Positions 23,881-36,590 of a stretch of 64,000 bases of DNA are shown piece by piece. Made by a program: the position numbers and the translations under genes. The notes under the pieces were generated by a model. The model was not told the DNA's origin and did no database searches. It saw only the letters and a program-made list of their open reading frames with translations. Numbering within the stretch: position 1 is the first letter of the stretch; each line of letters opens with the position of its first letter. This stretch comes from Limonium bicolor (taxonomy: Eukaryota > Streptophyta > Magnoliopsida > Caryophyllales > Plumbaginaceae). The DNA is taken from assembly GCA_023374045.1 (NCBI GenBank), contig JAIOTZ010000259.1, positions 1 through 64,000 on the forward strand. The letters are read 5' to 3'.

Positions 23881-24115
23881 ATGTCTCACAGACCCGGGTC
23901 TCACAGACTTGTTATCCCAACGATTCGAATGTCTCACAGACCCAAACATCTCATAGACCCGAGCGTCTCATAGATCCGAGCGTCTCACAGACTTCGACAT
24001 CTCAAGGTTTCAAGCGTCTTATAGACTCGAGCGTCCCACAGATTTCGATACCTCATTTCTTTCATCATTGAATATTCTAAATGTCTCACAGACCCGAGTG
24101 TCTCACAGACTAGCA
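23881..24115 (+). repeat. GTCTCACAGACCC tandem repeats
   Basis: About ten degenerate copies of an 18-bp unit of the form GAGCGTCTCACAGACCC, followed by unrelated LTR sequence. Confidence 0.75.
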
Positions 24116-24781
24116 TCTTAAACCCGAAACCCCGAACCCTTCTAAATTTTAAACACCTCAAATATCCTCAAACCCCACAAACATTAAAACTTCCAAATCC
24201 CAAATATTGTGAACTACGTAAAGTCTGATCTCAACAGGGAGTTAAGTACATAGGCAGCCCACACAGGGTGTGACCCCATTCCAAATAAAAAAACCCCTTC
24301 CTCTCTAAGGTGACACTCATACCTCTCAAAGCACTCAAACCCTCTTCGGCTCCCACAAACTTCTAGCCATCAGACTCCAAGTCTTGTCTATTCACTCAAC
24401 CTCAGACTTTCCCCGAATCTTCATTGTATACTCATTCGAATCCACCAATTCTTCTTTTTTGGGCGCTAGCTTGGCAGAAAAGCTCGCCTCATCCACTCTC
24501 TTTCACTCTTCCTATCCTAATCCTATCCTTATGGCCTTTTGAAATGAATCTCTCTAAAAAGGTTTTGAAAGAAGGCAATCCCGACAATTGGAGACCGAGG
24601 TTTCCTCGGGCACCAATCCAAGGTTGTGGTCGTTGCCACTTCCAAGGGGTGTAACCCAGTGCGAACCCACACAGAATCTCTGAAATGACCAGATAAGTCC
24701 AATCCATATGCAAATCATAGAGTCAATTAACGGTTCTTAGAACCCTTCTCCTCCCTTCCTAGTTCCTTAGGTCAAACTAGG

Positions 24782-25000
24782 TGGCGACTCTAGTCAATTC
24801 CGCCCTTAGGGCATAAGTCCATGTGGAGCCCATTGAGAGCGGGTGTAGTGTTCACTAACACTCCCCATATGCTTTCTGGGAAAGATGGACGAGTTAGTAG
24901 GTATTTGAGGGATGCCGAGAATAACGGGTTTTCACCCTCCACAGAATGGCAAATTCCTAGGATCTAGACTTCTTAGTTAGACCATATTTTAATAGCCCCC
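24782..25000 (+). other. Possible primer site and leader remnant of element T
   Basis: TGGCGACTCT at 24782 resembles the primer site used by many Tat/Ogre elements. About 200 bp of leader-like sequence follow, and then the T-derived sequence stops near a C-rich stretch at about 24.99 kb. No gag or pol follows, so T is truncated or a solo LTR whose true end lies here. Confidence 0.4.
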
Positions 25001-27092
25001 CCCTCATACCAAAAAAAGAGTGTTAAACACACCTAAGAATGTTCGGATGACAATACCTAAAGGTTAGGTAAAGTTAAGTTGGAAAAATAATGCCGAAAAT
25101 GACTTATAAGAGTTTAGGGAAACTTAAGGAGTATTATAGTGAGTTTATAAGTGTGTAAGCGCAAATAAACATAAATTTTGAGTGTAAACTGTATAAGGGC
25201 AGAATGTTAGGCCTTGGATGAATTTTGGGTGTACACTACACGTTTTTGAAACATTAAAGGCTTAATTGAAAGTCTTGGGTAAGAATTGGGGTAAAACCAT
25301 AATTTTAGAAAGGTTCTGGTCAAAACATAAACTTGGAGGTCAACCTTGATTGAGGAAAAAGTGTTGACCAAGTCTTGGTGAAGAAATAATTTAAATAACA
25401 ACTTTAATGAAGTTTAGGAGGTAAATGTAACTTTTACAAAAGTTTATAATAGCATAAAGTTTAAGAATGAAATTGTAACAATGTGATAACAAATGGGGTT
25501 AAATGAAATTTCCAATAGATTTGGGTGAATGTAATAATTCTGGAGAACAGAAGGGTTTGTTCAGAAATGTAGAAAATAATCTTATAAACCTTGGGTATAT
25601 ATACAAGGTAAAAATGTTATAACATATAATATAATGTAAGCTTGTAACATTATAAGATATAAGGTGAGAACGTAATTTATGGAAGTTATGGGGTTAAGTG
25701 CAAGAATATGCAGACTGTTTAATTGAGTTTTATAATATGGTACACAACATGTAATTTTGTGACATCAAATTATAAGATAGAGACTAGCTAAATAAAGTTA
25801 GTACAAGTGTAAGGAACCTTAGCAGTTCACATGAAATAATGAATGTGTGTGAAATGTGATAACTATATACTATAGTTTATGAAATAATGTACTAAGAGAA
25901 AAGCTTAGTATATGAGAGGAAAACGTTACCAAAACATTAGACATTAAAGGACTAAGTTAAAACATGGAGTTTAATTGAAGAGAGAATTTTTAATTCAAAT
26001 AAGAATAAATTATGAATTATATGACTACATTGACTTGAATACCTCAGTCAAGTCATTTACATCGACTTAAGTCGACTCAGTTGACCAACTCTTAATAAGG
26101 AAAGGTTTAAGAGATGATTAAATGTTATAAGGTCAATTGTATAAACAAATGTAGTGGTCAACCATATAAGTGTACAAATGTAATATTAAGTACATATATA
26201 TATATACATACATATACATGTTTATGTATATATAACCGTAAACCTAGTCAAAGGAGATAGGTTGTTAGGATCATATCCTAAGTTGTAAAATATACAACAA
26301 TTCATTAATATATGAATTATAGCATCGACACAACTAATCCTAAATAAACCCGAAAAAAAGCCAGTAACGACGTTAGTTAACGACGGGATATAAGCTGGGA
26401 GGGATTAGCAATAGTATTGGAATATCATACTGTATTGTTTGCATGGGATATTAATACATGGTGTGATACGTATTCCAGACTCGTAGATTTTCGAGGACCG
26501 GCGGATAAGCGTGAGAAATTACGCTAGCGTATATTCCGGTGTACGGTATGTTGTTAATGTCTTGATTGCCTTTGAGGATTTCTTAGTTCATACTTGTGTG
26601 AAAATCTGTGATAAGATTATATGTCTGATTGTGTGAAATAATATGCATTTTTCCTTACTATTGTTGTTTATACGTTAACAGTATGGTTCATAGATATGAA
26701 CTTATATATAAAACGAACTAACGACAAATCATGCTACCTTATATGTAATTGTAAAAGACGTCTGAAAAGCATGGTAGCATAGGATAATAAGAATCATTAT
26801 CCAAGACTTATATACAGAGGAACGACCTATCTAACGCAGATCTCATATCATTACATTCAAATGGTAAAAATCACCTAGAGATACTAGGTATAAAGACCTT
26901 ATGAGGCACACATTCGAAATGTTACACTGGACCTCAAGTTGATACTTAGGATTAGATTAAGAGATCTTAATCATCAGTGTTCTGAATTATGTATGAGTTA
27001 GAGCATGGAGAAATCCAAGGGTGGAGCCCTTGGTGCACGTTGAGATCACAAAAACGATGTTAGGATGTCCGCGTAGGGTCCGTAAGCATCAA
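25001..27092 (+). mobile_element. LTR fragment D, second part
   Basis: AT-rich sequence with no recognisable gene. It lies between the T remnant and element B and is taken as the continuation of LTR D. The 5 bp before B, ATCAA (27088-27092), are one copy of B's target duplication. Junction with T is not defined to the base. Confidence 0.4.
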
Positions 27093-27195
27093 TGTAACAC
27101 CCCAGCCGCTAATCCTATCGTTATCCACTAATCGTTCCATAATTACACTACTCACAGCGGAATTTCTACATACTCCCGGTGGGTGATACAACGCC

Positions 27196-27216
27196 GTTAG
27201 CCATCCAATGGCTAAC
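27196..27216 (-). other. LTR-end hairpin (element B, 3' LTR)
   Basis: Perfect inverted repeat GTTAGCCAT / ATGGCTAAC with spacer CCA, 103-123 bp from the LTR end. In the 5' LTR (44188-44208) one arm has decayed to ATAACTAAC. Confidence 0.75.
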
Positions 27217-28785
27217 AAGGCTTATGCTACTAACTATCACGGTCTGATGAATAGAATATACCGAACAATAACGATTACTTCCATTACATTCCCAACATTT
27301 ACTTACATCCTTGGATTACCGAGTATACAAATTCATATCAAATACATCCCATTCTTACAAGCCTAACAAAGGCTATGAGTTTATCAATCTACTCATTCCT
27401 ACCAAGCTCACAATTCTAAAATATCCAAAAGGGTGTACCACATGGTACACCGACTACTCAAAAAGGCTATAAGCCGCGTACAACTCGGTACACCATTATC
27501 GTCCTACTGACTACGCAAAAAATCCTTCTCGGTCTTAACACTACCATCATTCTTCACGAGTACCTGGAAGAAATAAAAATAGTGCCCCAAGGGGCTCAGC
27601 AAAAGCTGGTATGAAACTCGCATACCCCGCGTGCTAACGGGGGTACGCCGACTACTTGGTCGCATACATGGAGTTCATTTATTTTATACATGCATACATG
27701 CTATAATGAACAATAGTACATTGACACCATAGTGCATACATACATACAATCCGATACATACAATGGAAGACAATCACAAATCAACCATTCATACTTACCA
27801 AGGCACTGAGATACACTTCTCAAATTTATCCACAATCCTTGTAGTTACTTACTCATCCGGGTTAATCGGATGTACTTTACTCTTTTACTCGAGATCCTTA
27901 ACTTATATCAGTCATGGTCTTTACTTGGCCAATTACTCTTCTTCTTACTTTTATACTTAAGTCAAGTCGGTGTGACCTCCGGGCAGGGACTACGATATCC
28001 CACCACCGGGCTTTAAGGTGACTACGATATCCTAGGGTTGCTACCCATTTAAGGGGTTTGGACCGCAAGAAATAATAGGCCAAAACTCGGAAACAACCTC
28101 TCGTATTTCCTCATTCTCACGCGTGGCCAAAGCTATATCGGACTTCTCACATTACTCATTTACAATTTTACTCAAGGTTAGAAATGTTTCTTAGTTAGGA
28201 GTTAATGAGAAATCATTCCTTCCATACTACTGGTTATTACACTTCACGCCAAGGCAACCAACTAATTCATTCAATCATACATTTCATGAATTATACAAAC
28301 TACAAGTTCAAATACAATCCAGTAAGGAACAATACATTACAAGCACAAGAAAGTGCAATAAACCCAATTCATGCATTTTATCTTATTTAGGTGATCACAC
28401 ATAACACACAAACACACAAATCAGGTAACCACGGTAGCATACAGGGCATGAGAAAATCATACCGTTCACCGTCGTTCTCGGACTTCCAACTTTTCTTCGG
28501 AGTTCGACTATTTGGGTTCTATAACATACACGGGATCGGGCGGTTAATTACCTACAATTAACCTAACTCATCTAATCTTTAAGTTTTCCCGACTACAGTT
28601 ACTAACTCTTGCAATTCAAACTCATTTACTTAAGTCACTTACTTAAAATTACTTCCTAAGCTTGTTTATGCTCTTAATGACCATTAAACATCATTAATCA
28701 AGTCTTAATTACCTTATAATATCATTACTAACCAAGTTCCCACCTTAAAATGGCTTTAAAACAATTTCTGTGAAGATTTTAGAGT

Positions 28786-29033
28786 GGTCCGGGTTTGTGT
28801 CCGGGGTTATAAACCCAGACCAAGCCTTTGGAAAATACTCGGGTGTAATTTTAGAGTGGTCCGGGTTTGTGTACCGATTCATAAACCCGGACCAATACAC
28901 GAGATAAGTTTTGCCTACATTTTGGGGTGGTCCGGGTTTGTGTACCGGATTGTAAACCCGGACCACTCCTTCCGTATACCTTTTTGTTACGTTTTTAGCT
29001 TGGTCCGGTTTTGTACCATTGTAAACTCGGACC
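28786..29033 (-). repeat. Dyad-symmetric motif array (B, 3' LTR)
   Basis: Four units of GGTCCGGGTTTGTGTACCG ... AAACCCGGACC type at about 65-bp spacing, at the same relative LTR position as in A. The last unit is degraded (GGTCCGGTTTTG). Confidence 0.85.
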
Positions 29034-29855
29034 AAGTGCAGTAATGCTCAATTTTGACAGTTTTGACTCTATTTCAACTTCAATCTTTTACCAACTTCTT
29101 CCCTAATCTTCTTACATATAATCTTGCATATTTTAACACTAATTAGACACTCTAAACTACCCTAATTCAATCATCAAATTCATCACTCAACCTCTGATAA
29201 TTTTACACACTTTTCACTGTTAGTTTTCTTCCTTAAGTTGCTGCTACAGATTTTTGTTTTCTTCCTTTCTCTAAGTCAATGGTTATTCATCTAGCACTAC
29301 CAAGTTAAGCAACTTACATTACTTGATTTCTAGTACTACTCAACTACACAACTTCCTCCTAATACAAACCAAGGTGATAACTACTTCAATTCAATCCTTA
29401 AACACACCTAGACCAACCTAGGTTCTTTCCTAACAATTACACTATCAAGTCCCTTAGTTTCTAGACAAAATTTGACAGAGGTTCCCTACATTTCTAAGCA
29501 TTCTCACCACATTATTTTACTCATTCAACTCAGTTCTACATCCCTGTTTATTCAAGACATTAAATAACACTATTTCCAGCACATTAACAATTTAACTTGC
29601 TAGGCCTCAAGGCCTTTGATCATTACTCAAATGACACTAAAATACTCAAATCCTTACTCACCATCACAATAGTCTAACCATTGTTACAACAATGTACTTA
29701 TTCATACACAAAACATTAAATTCTGTTCAAGGGTAATTTCATTACCTTGAAGTTTGTAACACCCCCGATTAACCAAACAGTAGTCCGAACGATGTGCCAA
29801 ACGATGATCCAACGAGTCTAAACAGGAGTCACAGTTCCAACCGGGTGTCACAGAC

Positions 29856-29877
29856 GCCAACCACCCACGTGGTTGGC
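29856..29877 (-). other. LTR-end hairpin (element C)
   Basis: Perfect inverted repeat GCCAACCAC / GTGGTTGGC with spacer CCAC, 101-122 bp from the LTR end. Confidence 0.75.
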
Positions 29878-30594
29878 ACAACAACACTATCAATACTAAG
29901 CTGCGGTCTGAATGACTGGAATTAAAACCATAACCTAATCCAAGTACAAACGGGAAATACAAATCAAGTACCGAGAGTCTACACCATAAGTTCTTACTTA
30001 AATTACACAAACCGAAACATACAACCAGGGTTTAGTGTTACATAATCTCAACCCATACATTAAAACATACTACATAATAGTCTTGCCCATATGGACCACC
30101 ACTATGGTAGTCACCCTGTCTACTCTCCGTCTGCTTCCAGTTTCATACCTGTAAAAATAAAGGACTCAGCAAAACTATGCTGAGTATGAACGTGTGTAGC
30201 CCGCATGTTGCCGGGCCACATGACTACTTGGTCGAATATGATTAAGTTCAATTTGCATGCTATAATAAAACAGTAACACACAGCATACAACGACAACATA
30301 GTAACTCACAACATGTTGGGCATAGAGATAACATCAAGCACCTCAAGCATGTAAAACAAGTAGAGCTTACAAAGAATTGAATAATGATGATCCTCACAGT
30401 GGGATCATTCAACGTTGAGTGTTTTCATCTCTTTTTCTTTGTTTCCATCATGTGTACTTCTCTTTCTCTTTCTTTGCACCCGGTCTGGGGATGTAGGTTG
30501 GTTCCCGTGACCATATAGTATGGGTGCCCATCTTTCTTTGCTTCTTTATAGATTAATTGTGAGTTCTTTTGTTACCGCACGTTGGAGGACGTCT

Positions 30595-30765
30595 CCTCCA
30601 TAGCTAGTCCCCCATTCCCGACGTCATGCGTCGAGAAAGCGGAGTCGCCTCTAGACTCCAGGATAAGCTCCACCAATTTGTCACTCCCCCCCATTCCCGA
30701 CACCCAGGGTCAGGAAAGCGGAGTCGCCTCTAGACTCCAGGATGTGCTCCACATAGAAGGGCGAA
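30595..30765 (+). repeat. Two-copy tandem repeat in C
   Basis: A block containing CCCCATTCCCGAC and then AAAGCGGAGTCGCCTCTAGA occurs twice, about 90 bp apart. It includes the small dyad GGAGTC / GACTCC. Confidence 0.7.
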
Positions 30766-32994
30766 GGATCTGATGCAGATACCAACTCCCGAGTATTCCA
30801 TACCGCGCGGCCCAAGATGTCGTCTTCCCGGGTTATCCTCATGTTCCACCAATTGAGATTTGATCCTCATTATTATTCATGAATAGACACCATAGTGGGT
30901 GTCATGGTACGTCCTCCATGGTTAGAGAGGAGTTCCCCTTTATAGAATTTTCTTTGTTTTCATAGTTCCCAGTGTTTCATCTCAAATTCCATAAACGCGA
31001 AGGGACTAAACTACTGTGTGCGCGCAAATAATATACAACAATGATATAGAAACCATATACACGCTAAGCAAGCAATCCAATTTCATGCTTTAATCTTATG
31101 GTCTTTTTCACACAGAGCACACAACAAACAAGCCGTGTAACACGACAACATACGAACCACACATGTCCATACCTTATTCGAAAGTATGTTCTCACACTCG
31201 GAGTCCCGGTCGGAGTTCGCTACGGCCCTAGCGTTAATTAAAGCAATGTGTCAGTTTATCATTTCATGTGATGATACTTTATATCGTATGTTATTCCCTA
31301 GGTATGTTGTTAAATGCTTAGTTTATGTTACCCTTAGAACTTCACATGCGTTAATTCTAGGCTTATCTTACTCCTAGGACACTCACAACTTGTTTTATAC
31401 GTTAACTAAGTCCTTTTTCCTTAGTTAATGTTTTAGAGCGTTTTAAGCACTAGTTATGTAACAAGTTTATATAACATAGATATAACTCATCTAATGTGTA
31501 TTCCCTCCTTAGATAAATAGGTGAGAAATGTTTTAACCCTTGTATAGTGGTAATATAGACTAGAATACCCCTAAACCCATTTATACAGCAGTCCAAAAGT
31601 TTTAAAATCTGAAACACAAGTTCCCTTGTAACACCTTATCTAACTTCACCCTTAATATAGTAATTGATGTGTAACTTTCTCCACATGCTTCGTTACCCTA
31701 GTTATGTTCATTAGCTATTATTTGAGTTCATTATTAGACTAGGATCACCCTATAACACCCTAGTAACACCGTTATACAGAAGCTCTAACATTAATGAAAC
31801 TGAAGCACAAGCTACACATTCCCTCTTGGTTCTTGTTGCTAGTTGGTTTAGTTTATGTTTGTTTCTTTCCTGTAGTGTTTACCCAACTAGTTGTGGGTGT
31901 TAGCTAGATTATAAGTTCATACATAAGCCATTAAAACCCCCTTATACCTACTGGGTGATAGTTCTACAGAGGTAACACTGTTATGGGAAATCTGAAACAT
32001 AGCTTAAGTATCTCCTCTTTTTAACCATCGGTTCATTCTCTAATCTGTTTTCCAACGTTCCCCAAGTTGCTTGCCAAGTTAGCTAAGTATATCAGGTAGT
32101 CTCAAACTAAAACCCAGCCCAAAAAACTCCATTAATACCTCTGAAAACCCATCATACAGAAGCAAAAAGGCTAAAACTCTGGAAACCAACAACTGTGTAT
32201 TTCCTTTTCCTTCTGTTTTTCATCAGTTGCTTGATTCCTAAATTCTCAAACGCTTCTGTCAACTTAATTTACCCCTTTAACAATGTTCCTAGTTCATACC
32301 TAAGACATCATAGCACTATTAACACCCCAGTAATCTGTTACACAGAAACAGATACAAAAAGGAAATCAGAAAACTAAAAACTGAAAACCATGAAACCAGA
32401 TGCCTTCTCCTTGATTCTTTTCGGTTTAATCACCATCTAACTCCCAATGTTTTCCTCAACTTACTTACCAGATAGTTAAGTGTACTAGGCCAGTCTCTAA
32501 TCCTAAGCCAGCTCAAGATATCCAAATAAAAGCCTCTGAAATTTCATGATACAGAAACAGAAACTGAAAGAAAAGACAGAAACCACCAGATGTGAGCTGT
32601 TGCATTTACTTACTGTTGTTTTTATTCCCCGATTATTAACATGGCTTCCAATCTCTTCCTAAATTACTAACTCTCGTAGTTTGGTGTATGCTCAAGTTTT
32701 AGGTTCCTCACAGCCCCAAAGTAACACAGACCACATCCTTGATAATAATCCTTTTTTTTTGTCACAGAACAGAAACTGATATCTTCTGTTTCCTTCTGTT
32801 AATTTGCTTCGATTACCTAGCCTATATCTTAGTTTTCCTTCACTGTTTTAGTTACCTAATTGTGTATTTTATTACAGTTCTAGCTCTAAGACAACCCAAG
32901 GCCCTAAGTGAAAGCTACAGAAATCCATCTTTACTGAAACACTGAAAACTGGTATTGATCTTTCCTTCCTCTCTTATTTTCCCTCATTGTTCTT

Positions 32995-34175
32995 TTTAGG
33001 ATCGGGTGGCTGACTCAAACCAACTCAAGGTGTGAGTCTGTGAGATGGTTTGACTCAATCGAACTTACACTTGAGACGTAGAAACACTTAGTCGAACTAA
33101 GTGCGCGGAAGCAGTTGCTCAAGGTAGTAAAGTAAGAGAGATTTAGAGCTAAATGGATTAACACCCGGAAGGTAGAGGGACTCTGTCGGACTCAGCAGGA
33201 TACACAATATAAGTTATTTTCTTTCCTGGTTAAAACAAAACAACTTATAATGCCCACTCAGTAGATGAGATCTACTTCGTGGTTTTCACTCACTCACCCA
33301 ATACAATCTCTGATCAGCTCAATGATAAGTGTAGTGAAAACTAGGTCCTACCTAGAAACTCTATCGATATGCACAAACGAATCTAGTACTTCGCTCTCTC
33401 TTTTTCTCTCCTCTCTCTAAAATAGGTAAAGCTTTCTCTATACAAATGCTCTGAATAATTCTCTCTAGAAAGCTGCAATGAGAAACGAAATGACAACTCT
33501 CTTATATAGTGGAGCCGGTGAGGGAGTCTGCTTCCGAAATTTCTGCCATCTGAACGTTGTAGTTGCTTAAAATCCGGTCCTAACTTCTTTGTGAACGTTG
33601 CTAAGCCTTGGCCCTTAATTTTTGGACAATTACCAATCCATTGGACGACTTGGCAACGTTCAATTATGACTCTCACGTTTGATGTAGCAGACTGACTCTG
33701 TCAATTCTAAAATTTCAGGAACCTATGACTCTTTCCTTGAATTTCGGAAGCTGGAGCCATATTTCGGAAGCTGGAGCCAAGTCTTCTGATTAGTGCCATG
33801 CTGAGAGAATTTTGGTCCAAGTCTGAGCGTTGATGACCGTTGTAAGTCAATGTAGTTGCTGTACTTGCTCCTTAATTTTCACAACCGACCGAAAGACTCT
33901 CTCGAATTATCAGAAAGTCAAGGCTTTGGATTTTGCTCACATTTTGCATGAATTTCGGCCCAAGGATAGTTGATGACTGTTATGGTTTAGTGGACGTTGC
34001 TCCTTGAATTTCGTTACTGATTGATGAATTCACATGGATGGACTCTCTCGCTCTTTCGGTAAGGACAGAGACTCATTCGATCTTTCAAGGTTGACGGACT
34101 CTGTCTTGTTTTGAGAAGTGTGATTGACTCGTTTGATCTGGTTGACTATCTCAGCAACACCTTCATACTCTAACA
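32995..34175 (-). mobile_element. Probable Copia-type solo LTR inside C
   Basis: On the minus strand it starts TGTTAGAGTATGAAGG, has a TATAA-type promoter motif mid-way (33502-33509) followed by a purine-rich leader, and ends near CCTAAA. TTCTT flanks both sides (32990-32994, 34176-34180). The terminus at 32995 is not a clean CA, so the end could be off by a base or mutated. An open frame at 33383-33676 shows no domain. Confidence 0.45.
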
Positions 34176-36206
34176 TTCTTTAACCAGGCTTTCACTTCTA
34201 CCTAAACATTTCCCCACCTACTAAAAGTTTCATCAGGAGTTTAGGTCCAAAGCTAACCCACAACAACAAAACTACACCCAGAGATGTTAATATGCAGAAA
34301 GCACAGATTTTCAGAAACTGAAGTTAATGTATCTTTTCTGTTATCGATCTCTTTGGTTTCTTTTAATTTGATTTCTGGCTTGCTCACTTAGTTTCGGGTT
34401 CTATTAACATTTTAACCCCAACAATAGCAGTCACACCCTTGAGAAGTTCATATACAAAAACATATATTTCTTTCAGAAACTGAAACTGATGTATTTCTTC
34501 GGTTATTGCTTCTTCTGTTCTTTTATTGTAATGTCTGTTTCTGTTTTCTTTTCTTTTCTGTTTTCTTTTCTTCTTTCACATCCTCACGCATAAGTCCTCA
34601 GTCAGGAGCATTTATAAGTTTGTATTTGTACTAGCCACTCAAAACAGGCCCAACACAACCTACCACAATACTGAAATTCTCCTTTACTAAAATGGGGAAT
34701 TTTAGAAACTAATCCTATTGATATACTCTCTTTGCTTGCTTACAGATTGGTTTCACTCTTTTTCCTAATGGGGCTAGGACTTAGCTAGGCGCATTAGTAA
34801 TCTATCAGTTTCATCATTAAGTCAGTAGGATTCTGATAACAGTGCTAGAGCTTAATTACACAAAAACAATGTCTTAGAGAGCTATATAACTGAAGTAACA
34901 GAACTCAATATGTTGATGTTGTGTTTTTCTTTTTTTTATTGAAGCATTAGTTTAGTAGAGCTCACCAGTGACAGCTTAGTGGCTTTTCCCCTTGTTGGTC
35001 TAGGCACGCTACCAGGCTCCTTGTACTTGGGTTATTTAGCACGGCTGAGGGAAGATCTCCTAGATGTTAGGTGTGATTAATCAGAGAAGGTAATGACAGA
35101 AGCAAGGGGAGAACTTGTGCAGAAACTTCACCTTTTAGTTAAGTTTCAAGAATAAGTTTTCGCAGCTCCACTCAGGGGTCTTTTTAACACAGCTTATGGG
35201 GACTGCATGGGGGGAGTCGAGCATGAAAAAGAAACAAAAGTGTTATTTGTAGATCTTCCAGACAGCATCAACACTACAGGGCAATGGACTTCTAGAAAGC
35301 AGTTCTGAAATGCTACCTGAATTGGGTCTCGAATGGGGAATACAGCAGGTGACAGCAGTTGCTTGTTCTTGTTTTGCTCTCTGGTTACTCATCTAACCAG
35401 GCATGAACAATTGAGAAAGAAGAAGAAGTTAGGCAGCAGTGGATCTCGGACATGGGGAAACAGAAGAGGAAATGAACTTCAGTTGCACTTACCTTGTGCA
35501 TCAGGATCCAGAGAGAGTGAGGGTGGTTCCTGCCCATGCAGAAACGGTGTACACCTCAAGAGTGAAGGAGGTGGGCTATGGGTTTAAGAATTAGGCAGTA
35601 GTTAAGTCAGTCATTAGTGGTGGCAAGTTCCAATGGGAATTGTTGTGAGAGTTTGTAAAACACAACTCTGATGCTTGGGACTTGGAAAACAAAAACAGAC
35701 TTTGTCTGTTGACTGAAGCCAAGGTGATGCGATTGGTACCCATGCTCTCTGTTGTAGTTGTCTTCCTGTTTTACGATGCCACAGAGAGTAGCAGTGGAGC
35801 ATGGAGGTAAATGCTGGGTAATGAATGTTGGTCTCGGGTTACAAGGAACTGTCATGGAGGAAGTGCTTGTCGCCATTAATTTTTTTTTGTTCTTGATTCA
35901 AGCGCATAACAGAGGGGATGAGATTGAGCGATTGCTACTGTATGTTTGCAAGGGAATTTGGGAGCCACTCGGATGCGCAAGTTACAAGAGCAGTCATGGG
36001 CACTTGAATAAAGAAGGCACTTCTGTCACCTGAGAGTTGGATTCTCTGGTTTCTGTTTTATTTTGTTTGTTTGATCGGGTTCTGAAATAAGGAAGAAGGA
36101 GAAGGAAACCGGTACTGCTACAGAGAGTGGGTGTTTGATTCCTTTCTCTGTAGTTATCATGGTTGGCATAATACTAGTTTTGATTCGGTGGTATAAGTTA
36201 CCGAAT

Positions 36207-36303
36207 TCGAGCATAGCTCAACCGGTTAAAGCATTCGGGGAAGGTACGGGAGGTCTCGGTTCGAACCCCAGCGGGAGTGTCTTTGCTCCCCCTTTTTTTT
36301 TAA
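36207..36303 (+). other. tRNA-derived sequence (SINE head or tRNA pseudogene)
   Basis: It has box A-like TAGCTCAACCGG (36214-36225) and box B GGTTCGAACCCC (36258-36269) at tRNA-like spacing. A T-arm can form with one mismatch, and a run of ten T follows, a pol III terminator. The two acceptor arms do not pair, so it is not a working tRNA gene. A short tRNA-derived SINE is likely; no target duplication was recognised. Confidence 0.5.
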
Positions 36304-36590
36304 ATCTGTACACATGTTTATTTTTATATATATGCGACTATATATTATATGTGTTATTATTTTTTTTTGTTACGAAGTTATGTGACGTCATTGTTACTTA
36401 CTCACAACGTTACAATATCGTAACGTTACGTACATGTATTTTCATATAAGTACGTGACTATATTAATATATAACATTGTCACGTGTTCGGACATGTATAT
36501 ATACTAAATCTAATTGTTCGTACGTTATTTTATGTCCAAATTATAGAACGCGTTATGATTCCATGCGTTTAAATGTTCAGGGGTGTTTCA

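Larger units (their letters stand above)
19843..24781 (+). mobile_element. Tat/Ogre-like LTR (T), 3' part
   Basis: The T-rich LTR continues after element A. With 5465-5720 it totals about 5.2 kb, the LTR size expected for Ogre-type elements. A TATA motif lies at 20524. From 20.4 to 22.5 kb there is leader-like sequence without an open frame of note. From 22.8 to 24.1 kb low-complexity repeats dominate. The end is set just before TGGCGACTCT at 24782, but it could lie up to about 200 bp further on. Confidence 0.55.
27093..29754 (-). repeat. 3' LTR of B, first segment
   Basis: Collinear with 44084 onward. It starts TGTAACACCCC (the LTR 3' end read in reverse) and breaks at the insertion of C after the target copy AAGTT (29750-29754). 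It resumes at 36596. Excluding C, this LTR is about 3.82 kb. Confidence 0.9.
29755..36590 (-). mobile_element. Element C: 6.8-kb solo LTR
   Basis: It starts TGTAACACCCC and ends GGGGTGTTTCA. It is flanked by the 5-bp duplication AAGTT (29750-29754, 36591-36595) and splits an LTR of B that is uninterrupted in the other copy. No primer site, polypurine tract or second copy of the ends occurs inside, so it reads as a single LTR left by recombination. It contains a probable 1.2-kb Copia-type solo LTR and a tRNA-like sequence; without the 1.2-kb insert it is about 5.6 kb. Open frames inside (for example 35333-36033) show no known domain. Confidence 0.75.

Noticed and set aside
24782..24791. TGGCGACTCT as proof of a full Tat/Ogre element
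   Set aside because: Only 10 bases match the expected primer site and no gag or pol follows, so only a tentative call is made.
35333..36033. Possible host gene fragment in element C
   Set aside because: It is GC-richer than its surroundings, but the frames share no recognisable domain and the exon structure is unclear. It is kept only as a remark under C.
36207..36279. Functional tRNA gene
   Set aside because: The acceptor arms do not pair and the T-arm has a mismatch.
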